Translations under genes and position numbers: made by a program | DNA from: Chloroflexota bacterium | GTDB lineage: Bacteria; Chloroflexota; Dehalococcoidia; Lucifugimonadales; UBA3495 | Direction: 5' to 3' | NCBI GenBank assembly: GCA_009840135.1 | Contig: VXOH01000157.1 | Span: 17,357-52,872 of the forward strand | Length of the DNA stretch: 35,516 nt | The notes under the pieces: model-generated | Told to the model about the DNA's origin: nothing | The model's database searches: none | What the model saw: the letters and a program-made list of their open reading frames with translations, nothing else | Shown: piece after piece, positions 7,343-14,929 of the stretch | Layout: each line of letters starts with the position of its first letter | How positions within the stretch are numbered: the stretch's first letter is position 1

Positions 7343-8938
7343 CTACCCCCCGTACACCGTCTCCCCGCCCACAATCGTCTGCAGCACCGGTATGTCTATT
7401 ATCGTCAGCGGGTCCACCGCCGTGGGGTCTTCACCCAGCACCACCAGATCGGCCAGCTTGCCGGGTTCGATGGAGCCCTTGATGTTTTCCTCGAAACCGG
7501 CGTAGGCGCCGTGCAGGGTGTAGATGCGCAGGGCCTCCTCCACCGTTATCTTCTGGTTCTCCCCCCACACTCGTCCCTCGCTGTCGGTGCGGGTTACGCA
7601 GCTCTGTATGCCCATCAGCGGCTCAAAGGGTCCAGGCGGGTAGTCGGTGGCGCCCGTTGAGACAATTCCGTAGTCCAGGAAGGAGCGCTGGGCAAACATC
7701 CACCGCAGCCGCTCCTCGCCGTAGAAGGGCATCTTCTCCCCGTGGTAGTAAACGTAGGTGCAGAAGGGAGTGGCAACGGCGCCCAGCGCCTTCATGCGGG
7801 ACAGCAGGTCCGGGTTGACCAGGGTGCAATGCTCTATGCGGTGCCGCGGATCGGGACGTGGGTCCGCTTTCTGGGCCCGTTCGTAGGCCGATACCACCAT
7901 GTCAATGGTGCTGTCGCCGTTGGCGTGGATGCACACCTGGAAACCGGCCTTGTGCATCTCCATGACCCGCTCGTTTATCTCGTCCGCCTCCATGGCCAGG
8001 ATGCCATAGTCGCAGCAGCTGCCCTCATACGGGGCGGACAGGTAGGCCGTCCGGCTGGCGATGGCCCCATCGGCCACGATTTTTATGCCGCCGATGCGCA
8101 GGCGGTCGTCGCCGAAGCCCGCCACCACGCCGGCGTCGCGCAGGGCGGGGAAATGGGGGTAGTACAACAGGCAATAGACCCTCAGGGACAGGTCGCCCTC
8201 CTTGTAGCCCTCCTGGTAGGTGGTGAACTCCTCGGCGGTAACCCGGGCGTCGTGGACGCTGGTAATTCCCGCTTCGTTGAGCATCTCGCAGATGGTGCGC
8301 AGTCCCTCCCGCCGTATCTCAGGGGTCTCCACCGGAATCAACCCGAATCGCACCGGCTCGATGGCCCGCTCATACACTACCCCGTCCAGTTCCCCAGTAT
8401 CCGGATCTCGCCCCAGGCGGCCGCCCGACGGGTCCGGTGTGTCCCGGGTGAAGCCGGCCAGCTGCATGCCCAAACTGTTCATGTAATAGACGTGTCCGGC
8501 CCGGTGGGCCACCAGGATGGGATGCTCGGTGCTCACCGCGTCCAGGTCGGCGCGGTTCAGGAAGCGGTTCTCCGCCGTTTTGGTGTCGTCAAACTTGAAA
8601 CCCTGCACCCACTGGCCGGCCGGGGTAACGTCCAGCCGCTTCCTCAGCTCATCCTGGATGGCCGCAATGGTGGGCTGGGCGCAGTCGGCGGCCATTACGT
8701 GCCGGATGCCGCTGTTCAGCACATGGATGTGGGCATCAATGAATCCAGGCAGGACCGTCTTGCCGTCCAGATCCAGCACCCTTGTATCGGGTCCCACCCA
8801 GTCGGCCACGTCGTCGGCGCTGCCCACGGCGGCGAACCGCCCGTGCAGCATGGCCAGCGCCTCGGCCCTGGGCTTGCCGGAATCAATGGTAATGACATTG
8901 GCATTGCGGATTACGGTATCGGCGTATATGGAAGGCAT
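7343..8938 (-). CDS. Amidohydrolase family protein (YtcJ-like, Amidohydro_3)
   Basis: A 531-residue metal-dependent hydrolase of the amidohydrolase superfamily, YtcJ/N-substituted formamide deformylase-like branch. Metal-site motifs are GFIDAHIHV (His70, His72), IVADGA, CIHANGD, RIEHCTL, and STGATDYPPGP with the late Asp. The C-terminal half ends in the typical G(S/T)IEPGKLADLVVL strand, the small beta-sandwich domain these enzymes share. The substrate is not predictable from sequence. The ATG start has GAGG eight bases upstream. It is monocistronic; it converges with the DUF1640-like gene. No signal peptide, so probably cytoplasmic. Confidence 0.9.
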   Translation of the reverse strand: MPSIYADTVIRNANVITIDSGKPRAEALAMLHGRFAAVGSADDVADWVGPDTRVLDLDGKTVLPGFIDAHIHVLNSGIRHVMAADCAQPTIAAIQDELRKRLDVTPAGQWVQGFKFDDTKTAENRFLNRADLDAVSTEHPILVAHRAGHVYYMNSLGMQLAGFTRDTPDPSGGRLGRDPDTGELDGVVYERAIEPVRFGLIPVETPEIRREGLRTICEMLNEAGITSVHDARVTAEEFTTYQEGYKEGDLSLRVYCLLYYPHFPALRDAGVVAGFGDDRLRIGGIKIVADGAIASRTAYLSAPYEGSCCDYGILAMEADEINERVMEMHKAGFQVCIHANGDSTIDMVVSAYERAQKADPRPDPRHRIEHCTLVNPDLLSRMKALGAVATPFCTYVYYHGEKMPFYGEERLRWMFAQRSFLDYGIVSTGATDYPPGPFEPLMGIQSCVTRTDSEGRVWGENQKITVEEALRIYTLHGAYAGFEENIKGSIEPGKLADLVVLGEDPTAVDPLTIIDIPVLQTIVGGETVYGG

Positions 8939-9377
8939 ATTGCGTACCTCATCTACGATTCAGGTTGAGGTCATTTTGGTTGGCAAGAGATTACACCGGG
9001 GAAGGAAACTGGGCAACATGTTGGCCAGGCTCCTTGCCCGATCCTTAAACTGCCAGTTTCATAACACAACATCGCTGGAGGTCTGTCCTGAAGCATGCCA
9101 GCCGCCCGGGGAAGCAAACTCCGAAATTCTGGCTGCAATTCAATCGTAACCCGGAGATTCGTGGTAAGATTCATCTCCATGACTTTCATCAGGGGACGGT
9201 TCAAAGATTTGCTTGCAAAGGGGATTCGGAACTGCTTAATACCTTGCCGCTCGTCTATGTGCCTTGACCCAGGCTTGAAGTTGTGATTCTGTGAGCCAGT
9301 TTCCAAACTGGCCCGAAATGGCCGTCGAATTCGACGGCCATTCTTTGTGAAGTGGAAAAGGCAAAGGTGTTTAAGGG
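8939..9377. other. 439-bp intergenic region with two strong palindromes
   Basis: Lies between two divergent genes. No credible gene is seen; ORFs here show no family resemblance and atypical composition. The right part has two adjacent palindromes at 9295-9312 and 9317-9342, 35-80 bases before the desaturase start. These could be a terminator, an mRNA leader structure or an operator. Confidence 0.5.
9295..9342. promoter_or_regulatory. Two tandem palindromes upstream of the desaturase gene
   Basis: GCCAGTTT-CC-AAACTGGC at 9295-9312 is followed by a perfect 26-nt palindrome centred on GAATTC at 9317-9342 (AATGGCCGTCGAA and its complement), then TTCTTTG. On the plus strand the second hairpin could act as a weak intrinsic terminator or, in the leader, control the downstream gene. 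Function is inferred only. Confidence 0.45.
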
Positions 9378-10433
9378 ATGCAGGCAACTGACAGGTTGGC
9401 CAAGGGAAGTATGGGCGCCGCGAATAGGGAAGGTACTCAGGAGGTAACAGCGAACGAATACGTACAATTGAAGAGCCTTGTCAGAAATGCGGGGCTCCTG
9501 GAAAAGAACCCGGGGCATTACGCTGTAAAGCTGGCTATAAACCTCGGATTGCTGGCCCTGAGTATCGCAGTCCTGACATTGGTGGACAACATCTGGATTC
9601 AATTGCTGAACGCGGCATTTCTGGCGTTCGTCACGGTTCAGCTTTGCTTTCTAGGCCACGATCTGGGCCACGAACAGGTCTTCCGGTCGGTCCGCAATAA
9701 TGACCGCCTGGGACTGTTCGTCAGCTTCCTGGTGGGCATCAACCGAACCTGGTGGGTGGAAAAACACAACCAGCACCACGGAAACCCCAACGATCTCGAG
9801 CTTGACCCGGACATTAATCTGCCATTGATCGCGTTCTCGGAAGACCAGGCCCGCAGTATGAAGGGCATTCCCCGCCTGATTGTCAGGCATCAGGCGTTTC
9901 TTTTTTACCCACTGCTCTGCCTGGAAGGGTTTGTGCTCAAGGTGTCTGGTATCCAGTACATATTCGGAAACAGGCTGAAGTTCCCGGTGGCCGAGCCAAT
10001 AATGGTAGCCGGCCATATCGTCATCTATCTTGGGCTGGTGTTCCTTTCCTTGCCCTTCTGGCATGGACTGCTGTTCATAGCGGTCAATCAATTTGTGATA
10101 GGGCTGTATATCGGCTCAACCTTCGCCCCCAACCACAAGGGTATGCTGGTATTGGACGGAAAGGCGCCGCTGGACTTCTTGAGGAAACAGGTACTGACAT
10201 CAAGAAATGTGAAGTCGAGCAGGTTGAATGACTATCTTTACGGTGGCCTGAACTACCAGATAGAGCACCATCTGTTCCCAGGCATGCCGCGTAACCGGTT
10301 GAAAGAAGCTCAAGAGATTGTCATGCCCTTCTGCCGGGACCATTCGATCTCATACTACGAAACGGGGATAATGCATTCCCAAAAGGAAATATTGCAATTC
10401 CTGAATCACGTCAGCGCCCCGCTGAGGGCGTGA
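9378..10433 (+). CDS. Membrane fatty acid desaturase
   Basis: A 351-residue di-iron integral-membrane desaturase that introduces a double bond into an acyl chain using O2 and an electron donor. The three histidine boxes are intact: GHDLGH (His94, His98), KHNQHH (His130, His133, His134) and QIEHHLFP (His297, His298), with an additional NHKG at 252-255. Hydrophobic segments around 50-70, 75-93, 173-190, 205-228 and 231-250 fit the four-helix topology. The glutamine in the third box resembles front-end/delta desaturases, but regiospecificity cannot be deduced. ATG 9378 follows AAGGTG; a second ATG at 9411 is possible. It is the only desaturase here and its composition is less GC-rich than the neighbours. 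Confidence 0.9.
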   Translation: MQATDRLAKGSMGAANREGTQEVTANEYVQLKSLVRNAGLLEKNPGHYAVKLAINLGLLALSIAVLTLVDNIWIQLLNAAFLAFVTVQLCFLGHDLGHEQVFRSVRNNDRLGLFVSFLVGINRTWWVEKHNQHHGNPNDLELDPDINLPLIAFSEDQARSMKGIPRLIVRHQAFLFYPLLCLEGFVLKVSGIQYIFGNRLKFPVAEPIMVAGHIVIYLGLVFLSLPFWHGLLFIAVNQFVIGLYIGSTFAPNHKGMLVLDGKAPLDFLRKQVLTSRNVKSSRLNDYLYGGLNYQIEHHLFPGMPRNRLKEAQEIVMPFCRDHSISYYETGIMHSQKEILQFLNHVSAPLRA

Positions 10434-10885
10434 TGCCCTGGACTCGGACCGTTGCGAGGGGTTAACGGACAGCCGGGAATCCTAATAGTAATCGGTTCGA
10501 GAATTGGCTGGAAGAAAATCAAAGGCGGCCCTGAAGTATCCAGAAAAGCAATACCCTATGCGAAGAAGATACGGAATCAGTAGAAATACCCGTTGGACAT
10601 CCCCCCAAATCTATTTTGGTCGGTTTCCTGTGTGCAACGCTCAGAATTTAGCAGGCAGAAATATTGCAAAGTCGCAGCAGATCGTTCTGTCCGCTCATCC
10701 TGAGCTTGTCGAAGGACGCCCCTAAAACGAGGGATGGTTCGACAAGCTCACCAACAGCGGTTCAATGACCACTTTGCAACCGTCCAAATTGAGCAGGCTC
10801 AGAAATGAGGCGTCGGAACCCTGATCATCTCAGAGAGTCTATTCAAGAGAGTATCTTAGGACTCAGTATTTGGACGTACCTCTTG
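10434..10885. other. 452-bp intergenic region with repeat copy B
   Basis: Between convergent genes. It holds the complete palindromic element copy B (10663-10780). ORFs here read into the repeat (peptide AHPELVEG) and are not accepted as genes. Nothing else recognisable is seen in 10434-10660. Confidence 0.5.
10663..10780. repeat. Palindromic MITE-like element, copy B
   Basis: Bounded by ATTGCAAAGT (10663-10672) and ACTTTGCAA (10771-10779), exact inverted repeats. The core at 10691-10760 has arms CCGCTCATCCTGAGCTTGTC and GGTTCGACAAGCTCACCAAC. About 118 bp, colinear with copy A except for the inverted core centre. Confidence 0.8.
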
Positions 10886-11683
10886 CTACCCCGCTTCCCC
10901 AAAAACTGCCGCCGTGGCCCGTACCCGCTCCAGGTCTATCAGATTAGTAATCACCCCGCCCTGCTTCAGGCTGGTGCCCACTATTGCGCCGTCGGCGTGG
11001 GCCAGGAACCTGGCCGCGTTGCCGGAATCCACACCGCTGCCAACGAACAATGGGCGGTCGGGGACGGCGCGCCGCGCCGTTGCCACATCGTCGGCTACCG
11101 CCGGCTGGCCGGTAACCGGTCCCGTTACTATCAGGGCGTCGGCTAATCCCCTGTAGGCTGTCTCCCGGGCCATCAGCCCCAGGTCGGTATCGCCCAGGGG
11201 CACGGCGTGTTTCACCAGTACGTCGGCAAATATGGCAATGTGCTCGGCATTCATCAACCGCCGCCGCCGCAGGGTCTCAAATGCCTCGCCCGTAACCAGG
11301 CCCTCGTCGGCGGCCATGGTGCCGTAATGCACGTTCACGCGGATGAACTGGGCTCCTCCCGCCACCGCCACCGCCAGGGCTGAAAGGGCGTCGCTGCGCA
11401 GCATGTTGACCCCTACGGGCAAAGATGTGGTCCGGCACACCAGGTCCACGGCCCGGGTCATGGCCGCCACCGTCTCCGGCTCCACCCGCCCGATTCGGAA
11501 GGGAGCATCGCCAAAGTTCTCTACGATTATGCCGTTGGCCCCACCTTCGGCCAGTATCGCCGCCTCGCCTTCCGCTTGCTCCAGTACTCTGGATAAATCA
11601 CCGCCCCACCGGGGAGAACCGGGCAGGGGCGGCAGGTGGATTACTCCGATAAAGGCTTTACTCTCGCCAAACAGCGACTGCAT
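10886..11683 (-). CDS. BtpA/SgcQ family TIM-barrel protein
   Basis: A 265-residue member of the BtpA/SgcQ family. It is named after a cyanobacterial photosystem I biogenesis protein, but the family is common in non-photosynthetic bacteria, where the role is unknown. Seen: GVIHLPPLPGSP near the N terminus (13-24), GIIVENFGDAPF, VGVNMLRSDALSALAVA, and the C-terminal phosphate-binding-like FVGSGVDSGN and GAIVGTSLKQGG, which fit a TIM-barrel with a phosphate-binding end. ATG is preceded by AAGGAGAG. It starts 15 bp after the ureohydrolase stop, so the two genes are probably co-transcribed. No photosynthesis genes are nearby, so a photosystem role is unlikely. Confidence 0.85.
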   Translation of the reverse strand: MQSLFGESKAFIGVIHLPPLPGSPRWGGDLSRVLEQAEGEAAILAEGGANGIIVENFGDAPFRIGRVEPETVAAMTRAVDLVCRTTSLPVGVNMLRSDALSALAVAVAGGAQFIRVNVHYGTMAADEGLVTGEAFETLRRRRLMNAEHIAIFADVLVKHAVPLGDTDLGLMARETAYRGLADALIVTGPVTGQPAVADDVATARRAVPDRPLFVGSGVDSGNAARFLAHADGAIVGTSLKQGGVITNLIDLERVRATAAVFGEAG

Positions 11684-11698
11684 CGGCTCTCCTTTTCC

Positions 11699-12646
11699 TC
11701 ACCTGGACGGAAACCGCGCTGCGAGAATATCAATGATCAGCGCTGCGCCCACCTGGCTGGTAAGCTCCGAGGAGTCATAGGGCGGCGCCACCTCCACCAG
11801 GTCAAAGGCAACCAGGTTGTGGCTGGACACCAGGGCGGCCAGGCAGTCCCGCAACTCGTGGTAAAACAGGCCGCCAATCTCCGGTGTCCCCGTGCCCGGC
11901 GCCTGGCTGGGGTCCATCACGTCAATGTCAAAGGTAATGTACAGATTCTCGCCCCGGGGAATCAGGTCGGCAATAGCCTGGGGCCCATCACTGCGGAACT
12001 GGCTGGTGGTGATAATCAGGCTCCCATCCCGCTGCGAGTCCTCGTAGGGTTGCCGTCGCGAGGTCCGTATTCCAATGGAGGTGATGTGATTGACAAAGGA
12101 AAGCTCCCGGCAGCGGCGGATGGGACTGCCGTGGGTGTAAAGCTCGCCCTGGTAATCGTGGCTGTAGTCCAGGTGCGCGTCAAAGTGGACGATGTTCAGG
12201 GGTTCGAAACTGCTCAACCCGCGAACCACGGGGTAGGTTATGGCATGGTCGCCACCGACCACCACGGGGAAAGCACCCCGGGCCACCACTTTCTCCACCG
12301 CCTCGGTCAGCTTGTCGAAGTTACGGTGTACGTTGGAGGGAATGGTTGTGATGTTGCCGCAGTCCGCCATGGTAACGCCCCGCAGCAGCTCGTCACCGGC
12401 CTCGATATTATAAAAACCCTCCGCCTGTTCCTGGCGTCCAAAGGGATCGGTGTAAGAATAGGCCCGGGGCGCATCCCTTATGGCGTCGGGCCCGTACCGC
12501 GCTCCCGGCCGTCCCAGCGTCCCCTGGTCGAAGGGCATACCGATGAAAGCCACGTCGGCCTCCAGATCGTCCAGGTTGGTGCATAGGGGAGTTCTGAAAA
12601 ATGTCCGGGGCTGGGCCCGTAGAATGGGCCATTCCTGTTCCGTCAT
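11699..12646 (-). CDS. Ureohydrolase (agmatinase/arginase family)
   Basis: Mn-dependent hydrolase of guanidino compounds, releasing urea. 315 residues. All metal ligands of the family are present: His134 in GGDHAIT, Asp156/His158/Asp160 in FDAHLD, Asp240/Asp242 in FDIDVMDPSQAPGTGTPE. The C-terminal VEVAPPYDSSELTS is typical of agmatinase-like (speB-type) enzymes, so agmatine or another guanidino acid is more likely than arginine; guanidinopropionase or guanidinobutyrase cannot be excluded. ATG has GAGG six bases upstream. It is upstream gene of a probable two-gene operon with the BtpA-like protein. Confidence 0.92.
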   Translation of the reverse strand: MTEQEWPILRAQPRTFFRTPLCTNLDDLEADVAFIGMPFDQGTLGRPGARYGPDAIRDAPRAYSYTDPFGRQEQAEGFYNIEAGDELLRGVTMADCGNITTIPSNVHRNFDKLTEAVEKVVARGAFPVVVGGDHAITYPVVRGLSSFEPLNIVHFDAHLDYSHDYQGELYTHGSPIRRCRELSFVNHITSIGIRTSRRQPYEDSQRDGSLIITTSQFRSDGPQAIADLIPRGENLYITFDIDVMDPSQAPGTGTPEIGGLFYHELRDCLAALVSSHNLVAFDLVEVAPPYDSSELTSQVGAALIIDILAARFPSR

Positions 12647-12717
12647 TGGTGCCTCTTGGTGTAATTGGTATGTTTCGCTGTCTTGTGGCTGCTTCCGCCG
12701 TGCTTGTTGCCCATGCC

Positions 12718-13050
12718 TTAAAGCTCGGCAAAGGCGCCGTCAAACAGGCCGTCGGCGTTGCATTGAACCCCTGTGGCCGTGCTGATGGCGCCTTTATTGA
12801 TGGGGCCGTAGATGTGGGGGAACCTTTCGTCCCCGCTCCGCTCGTACCTGGTCTCGGACTCCAGCTTGGTTGGTAATATAGCCAGGGCTACCAGGTCTTT
12901 TCTGCCCGGAAAGTACCTGTTGCCCACCGTTTCCAGTTGATGCCGGTCGCAACAGTGAATGAAGCCCTCAGTCTCATATGCTGAAGGAGCGTACTCGGCT
13001 GCGCCGGCTTGGCCCTCCCACTCGGCTCGCGTGGTGATGTGATAGATCAT
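12718..13050 (-). CDS. DUF952 domain protein
   Basis: A 110-residue protein covering one DUF952 domain. Family hallmarks are IYHITTRAEWE at the N terminus, ETEGFIHCCDRHQL in the middle, and ERFPHIYGPINKGAI near the end. Members have no assigned reaction; structural relatedness to ADP-ribosyl-type folds has been suggested but I cannot verify it here. The start is preceded by AGGGGTGG. It lies 71 bp upstream of the ureohydrolase on the same strand and may be the first gene of that transcription unit. Confidence 0.85.
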   Translation of the reverse strand: MIYHITTRAEWEGQAGAAEYAPSAYETEGFIHCCDRHQLETVGNRYFPGRKDLVALAILPTKLESETRYERSGDERFPHIYGPINKGAISTATGVQCNADGLFDGAFAEL

Positions 13051-13174
13051 TGGCCACCCCTATTGGCCGGCCATTATAGCAAATGGGGCCGTGGGTAGAT
13101 TTGCCATGTCCTGTCACGCCAATGGGCTCGCTTATCTGCTATCATTGGACCAGAGGCCAGGAGATGAGTCAGCC

Positions 13175-13699
13175 GTGACCACGCCCAACCCCGAAACTGA
13201 ACAGCGTCGCCGCGAAAAGTCGGAACGTTACTACCGCCTCAGCCAGAGGCTGCTGAAACACGCCCAGGAACAGTTGGATCGGGGTGATACGGTCCAGGCC
13301 TCTGAAAAGGCCTACGGGGCTGTAGTCCACGCGGTAAAGTCCTACGGTGAGCTACGTGGCTGGAATCATTTCAACCACCACAGGGTTGGGCTGATTCTGG
13401 ACCAGTTGCGTGACGAGGAAAACGATCCCAGTCTGACTGAATCATACGACGCAGTCGAATCCCTGCACAAGAACTATTTCGAGTATGACACGGAACATAC
13501 ACGGGTGAGAGATCGTGTAGACACCGCCAGGAGTCTTGTGAATAGACTGGAAAAATTGCGTGACTCCCGGCCGAACTCAATCCCTGCCTCCACCCTTAAC
13601 CGGGAACAGCGGCGGCGAATGGGACAGTTGATGCAGCCGCCCTCCCAGGACCAGGCTGATGTTGATGATCTGCCGCCCCTGGAAGACCTGCCGGAATAA
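13175..13699 (+). CDS. HEPN-like (PaREP1-type) helical protein
   Basis: About 174 residues from the GTG at 13175; the frame is open back to 13091. The segment YYRLSQRLLKHAQEQLDRGD, then QASEKAYGAVVHAVKSYGELRGW and ESLHKNYFEYDTEHTRVRD, is an all-helical pattern like PaREP1/HEPN domains, which bind or cut RNA or act as nucleotidyltransferase partners. A strict RxxxxH motif is not evident, so ribonuclease activity is uncertain. The C-terminal tail is acidic and proline-rich. AGGAG lies at 13159-13163, 11 nt before the GTG. The stop is 8 bp from the Smr-domain gene, so the two are probably co-expressed. Confidence 0.65.
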   Translation: MTTPNPETEQRRREKSERYYRLSQRLLKHAQEQLDRGDTVQASEKAYGAVVHAVKSYGELRGWNHFNHHRVGLILDQLRDEENDPSLTESYDAVESLHKNYFEYDTEHTRVRDRVDTARSLVNRLEKLRDSRPNSIPASTLNREQRRRMGQLMQPPSQDQADVDDLPPLEDLPE

Positions 13700-13707
13700 T
13701 CCCCACC

Positions 13708-14178
13708 ATGCCTTCCCACAAGCTGGACCTTCACGGCAAGACCTGGGCCGAAGCCCTGTCCGAGTTCAGGGACTTCTATAACGCGGCGGTTCGCGCCCAT
13801 CCCGGGGGAGGCGTCCTTCTGGAGGTGGTACACGGCTATGGCTCCACCGGCCAGGGTGGCCGGCTCCTCACCGGCTTGCGTACCTACCTGGAACGCCAGA
13901 GCCAGGCCGGGCTATTGTCCTACCGCACGGGCGAGGCCGCAGATGGCAACCCGGGCCACACCCTGGTCACCACCCTGAAACCCCTGCCAGCCGCCGGAGA
14001 CGACCTGGCTGATGGAATCTGGGAGTTCTGCGCCAAGCCCCAGACCCACCGCAAGGTCATGAACAACTTCCGCCGCCACGGTGATCCCCAGGTACGGCAG
14101 GCCATACGCCAGTTGCAGGGCGGGAAGCGGCTGCAGGCTGTAACCGTGGGACGCGAAAAGGGTTACCAGGCGATATAG
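13708..14178 (+). CDS. Smr domain protein (MutS2 C-terminal-like nuclease domain)
   Basis: A 156-residue stand-alone Smr domain with extension. Two family motifs are clear: LDLHGKT (6-12), equivalent to the LDxH motif, and EVVHGYGSTGQGGRLL (39-54), the HGxG loop. Smr domains nick DNA or cleave RNA, for example in ribosome rescue; which of these applies is unknown. After residue ~95 comes a helical, basic C-terminal part (IWEFCAKPQTHRKVMNNFRR) not found in minimal Smr proteins. It follows the HEPN-like gene by 8 bp. The start ATG has only a weak ribosome binding site, consistent with coupling. Confidence 0.82.
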   Translation: MPSHKLDLHGKTWAEALSEFRDFYNAAVRAHPGGGVLLEVVHGYGSTGQGGRLLTGLRTYLERQSQAGLLSYRTGEAADGNPGHTLVTTLKPLPAAGDDLADGIWEFCAKPQTHRKVMNNFRRHGDPQVRQAIRQLQGGKRLQAVTVGREKGYQAI

Positions 14179-14298
14179 CAGACAGGCCGCTCAGTGAATC
14201 CGTCGTGTCGTTCCCGCTCAACCCGAAGCTCATGGCGTTTCTCAAACCTCGTTTCGCAAGGTATGATATAGGCTGAAACTTGATGGTTGCCTGCTTTG

Positions 14299-14353
14299 GA
14301 CGGGAGATTCCGAGACGGGAGATTCCGGGGCTGTTCCCCAGTGCTGTTCCCTG
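14299..14353. repeat. Short tandem repeats
   Basis: GACGGGAGATTCCG occurs at 14299-14312 and 14314-14327 (15-bp period), followed by GCTGTTCCC at 14330-14338 and 14343-14351 (13-bp period). The surrounding 14179-14449 stretch has no recognisable gene. Confidence 0.6.
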
Positions 14354-14449
14354 GGGCCGTTCTCTGGCTGCGGCAGTAACCGCATCGAACTCCCGCGTAT
14401 CTCGTATTCAAGCGTAGCGCAACGGACGATGGGAAGGGGAGGATTCCAG

Positions 14450-14743
14450 ATGACCATAACCACTGACGACAGATTTGACGATGCCGAAAGAGGCCTGGAG
14501 TGGCTGGAGAAACTGGAGGCGCTACAGTCCCGCTCCGCCTCGGACCGGGCTGCTCTGGAGGTCGCCGAGTATGTTATGAAACTAAGGACAGCGGTTGCCG
14601 AACTGGCCGGAAACCGCAGCCCTTCTGAGCTGGCAGAGGCCGTCGGAGCCGAGACGGTGCAACTGGTAGAGGAGTTGCGGCAGGCCGGAGACCGGGATTA
14701 CTGGAACACCCGGATTCTTCCCGCGCTACTGAAGTCGGGCTAG
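14450..14743 (+). CDS. Small helical hypothetical protein
   Basis: A 97-residue acidic protein I do not recognise. The sequence is almost entirely helix-forming (ERGLEWLEKLEAL, DRAALEVAEYVMKLRTAVAELA, ETVQLVEELRQAGD) and ends DYWNTRILPALLKSG. No transmembrane segment, signal peptide or cysteine. The start at 14450 is favoured by GGGGAGG with 7-nt spacing; the frame is open from 14429. A hairpin with a T-run follows at 14811-14880. It could be a regulator or a small antitoxin-type protein, but there is no partner gene next to it. Confidence 0.55.
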   Translation: MTITTDDRFDDAERGLEWLEKLEALQSRSASDRAALEVAEYVMKLRTAVAELAGNRSPSELAEAVGAETVQLVEELRQAGDRDYWNTRILPALLKSG

Positions 14744-14810
14744 TAACTGACTGGGGCCAGCCCTGCTGACCGGGAAGGCCGATTTGCCGCTCGGTTTCCA
14801 GATAAGCCAA

Positions 14811-14880
14811 CCGCTCATCCAGAGCCCGTCGAAGGAGTATTGGTTACCTTCGATGGATTCCGGATGAGCAGTTCTTTTTT
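14811..14880 (+). terminator. Palindromic repeat copy E acting as a probable terminator
   Basis: The arms CCGCTCATCCAGAGCCCGTC and the complement of ACTGCTCATCCGG, both containing TCGAAGG, form a long imperfect hairpin (14811-14872). It is followed on the plus strand by TTCTTTTTT at 14872-14880, giving the layout of an intrinsic terminator for the gene ending at 14743. It is another core of the dispersed palindromic element; here the outer TTGCAAAGT ends are not recognisable. Confidence 0.6.
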
Positions 14881-14929
14881 CAGCGTTTACCCTTCAATTG
14901 CAGGGCGTTGGCTTAAGGTTTAGCGCAGT

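Noticed and set aside
7742-8968. 408-codon plus-strand ORF
   Set aside because: Antisense to the amidohydrolase gene, whose metal-binding motifs are complete.
8971-9387. 138-codon minus-strand ORF between the amidohydrolase and desaturase
   Set aside because: No recognisable features, spans the two palindromes and overlaps the desaturase start.
10504-10725. 73-codon ORF ending AHPELVEGRP
   Set aside because: The 3' part is the translated repeat element; the 5' part shows no family, and there is no good ribosome binding site.
14163-14411. 82-codon minus-strand ORF opposite the Smr gene end
   Set aside because: Built largely on the tandem repeats and antisense coding sequence; no ribosome binding site.
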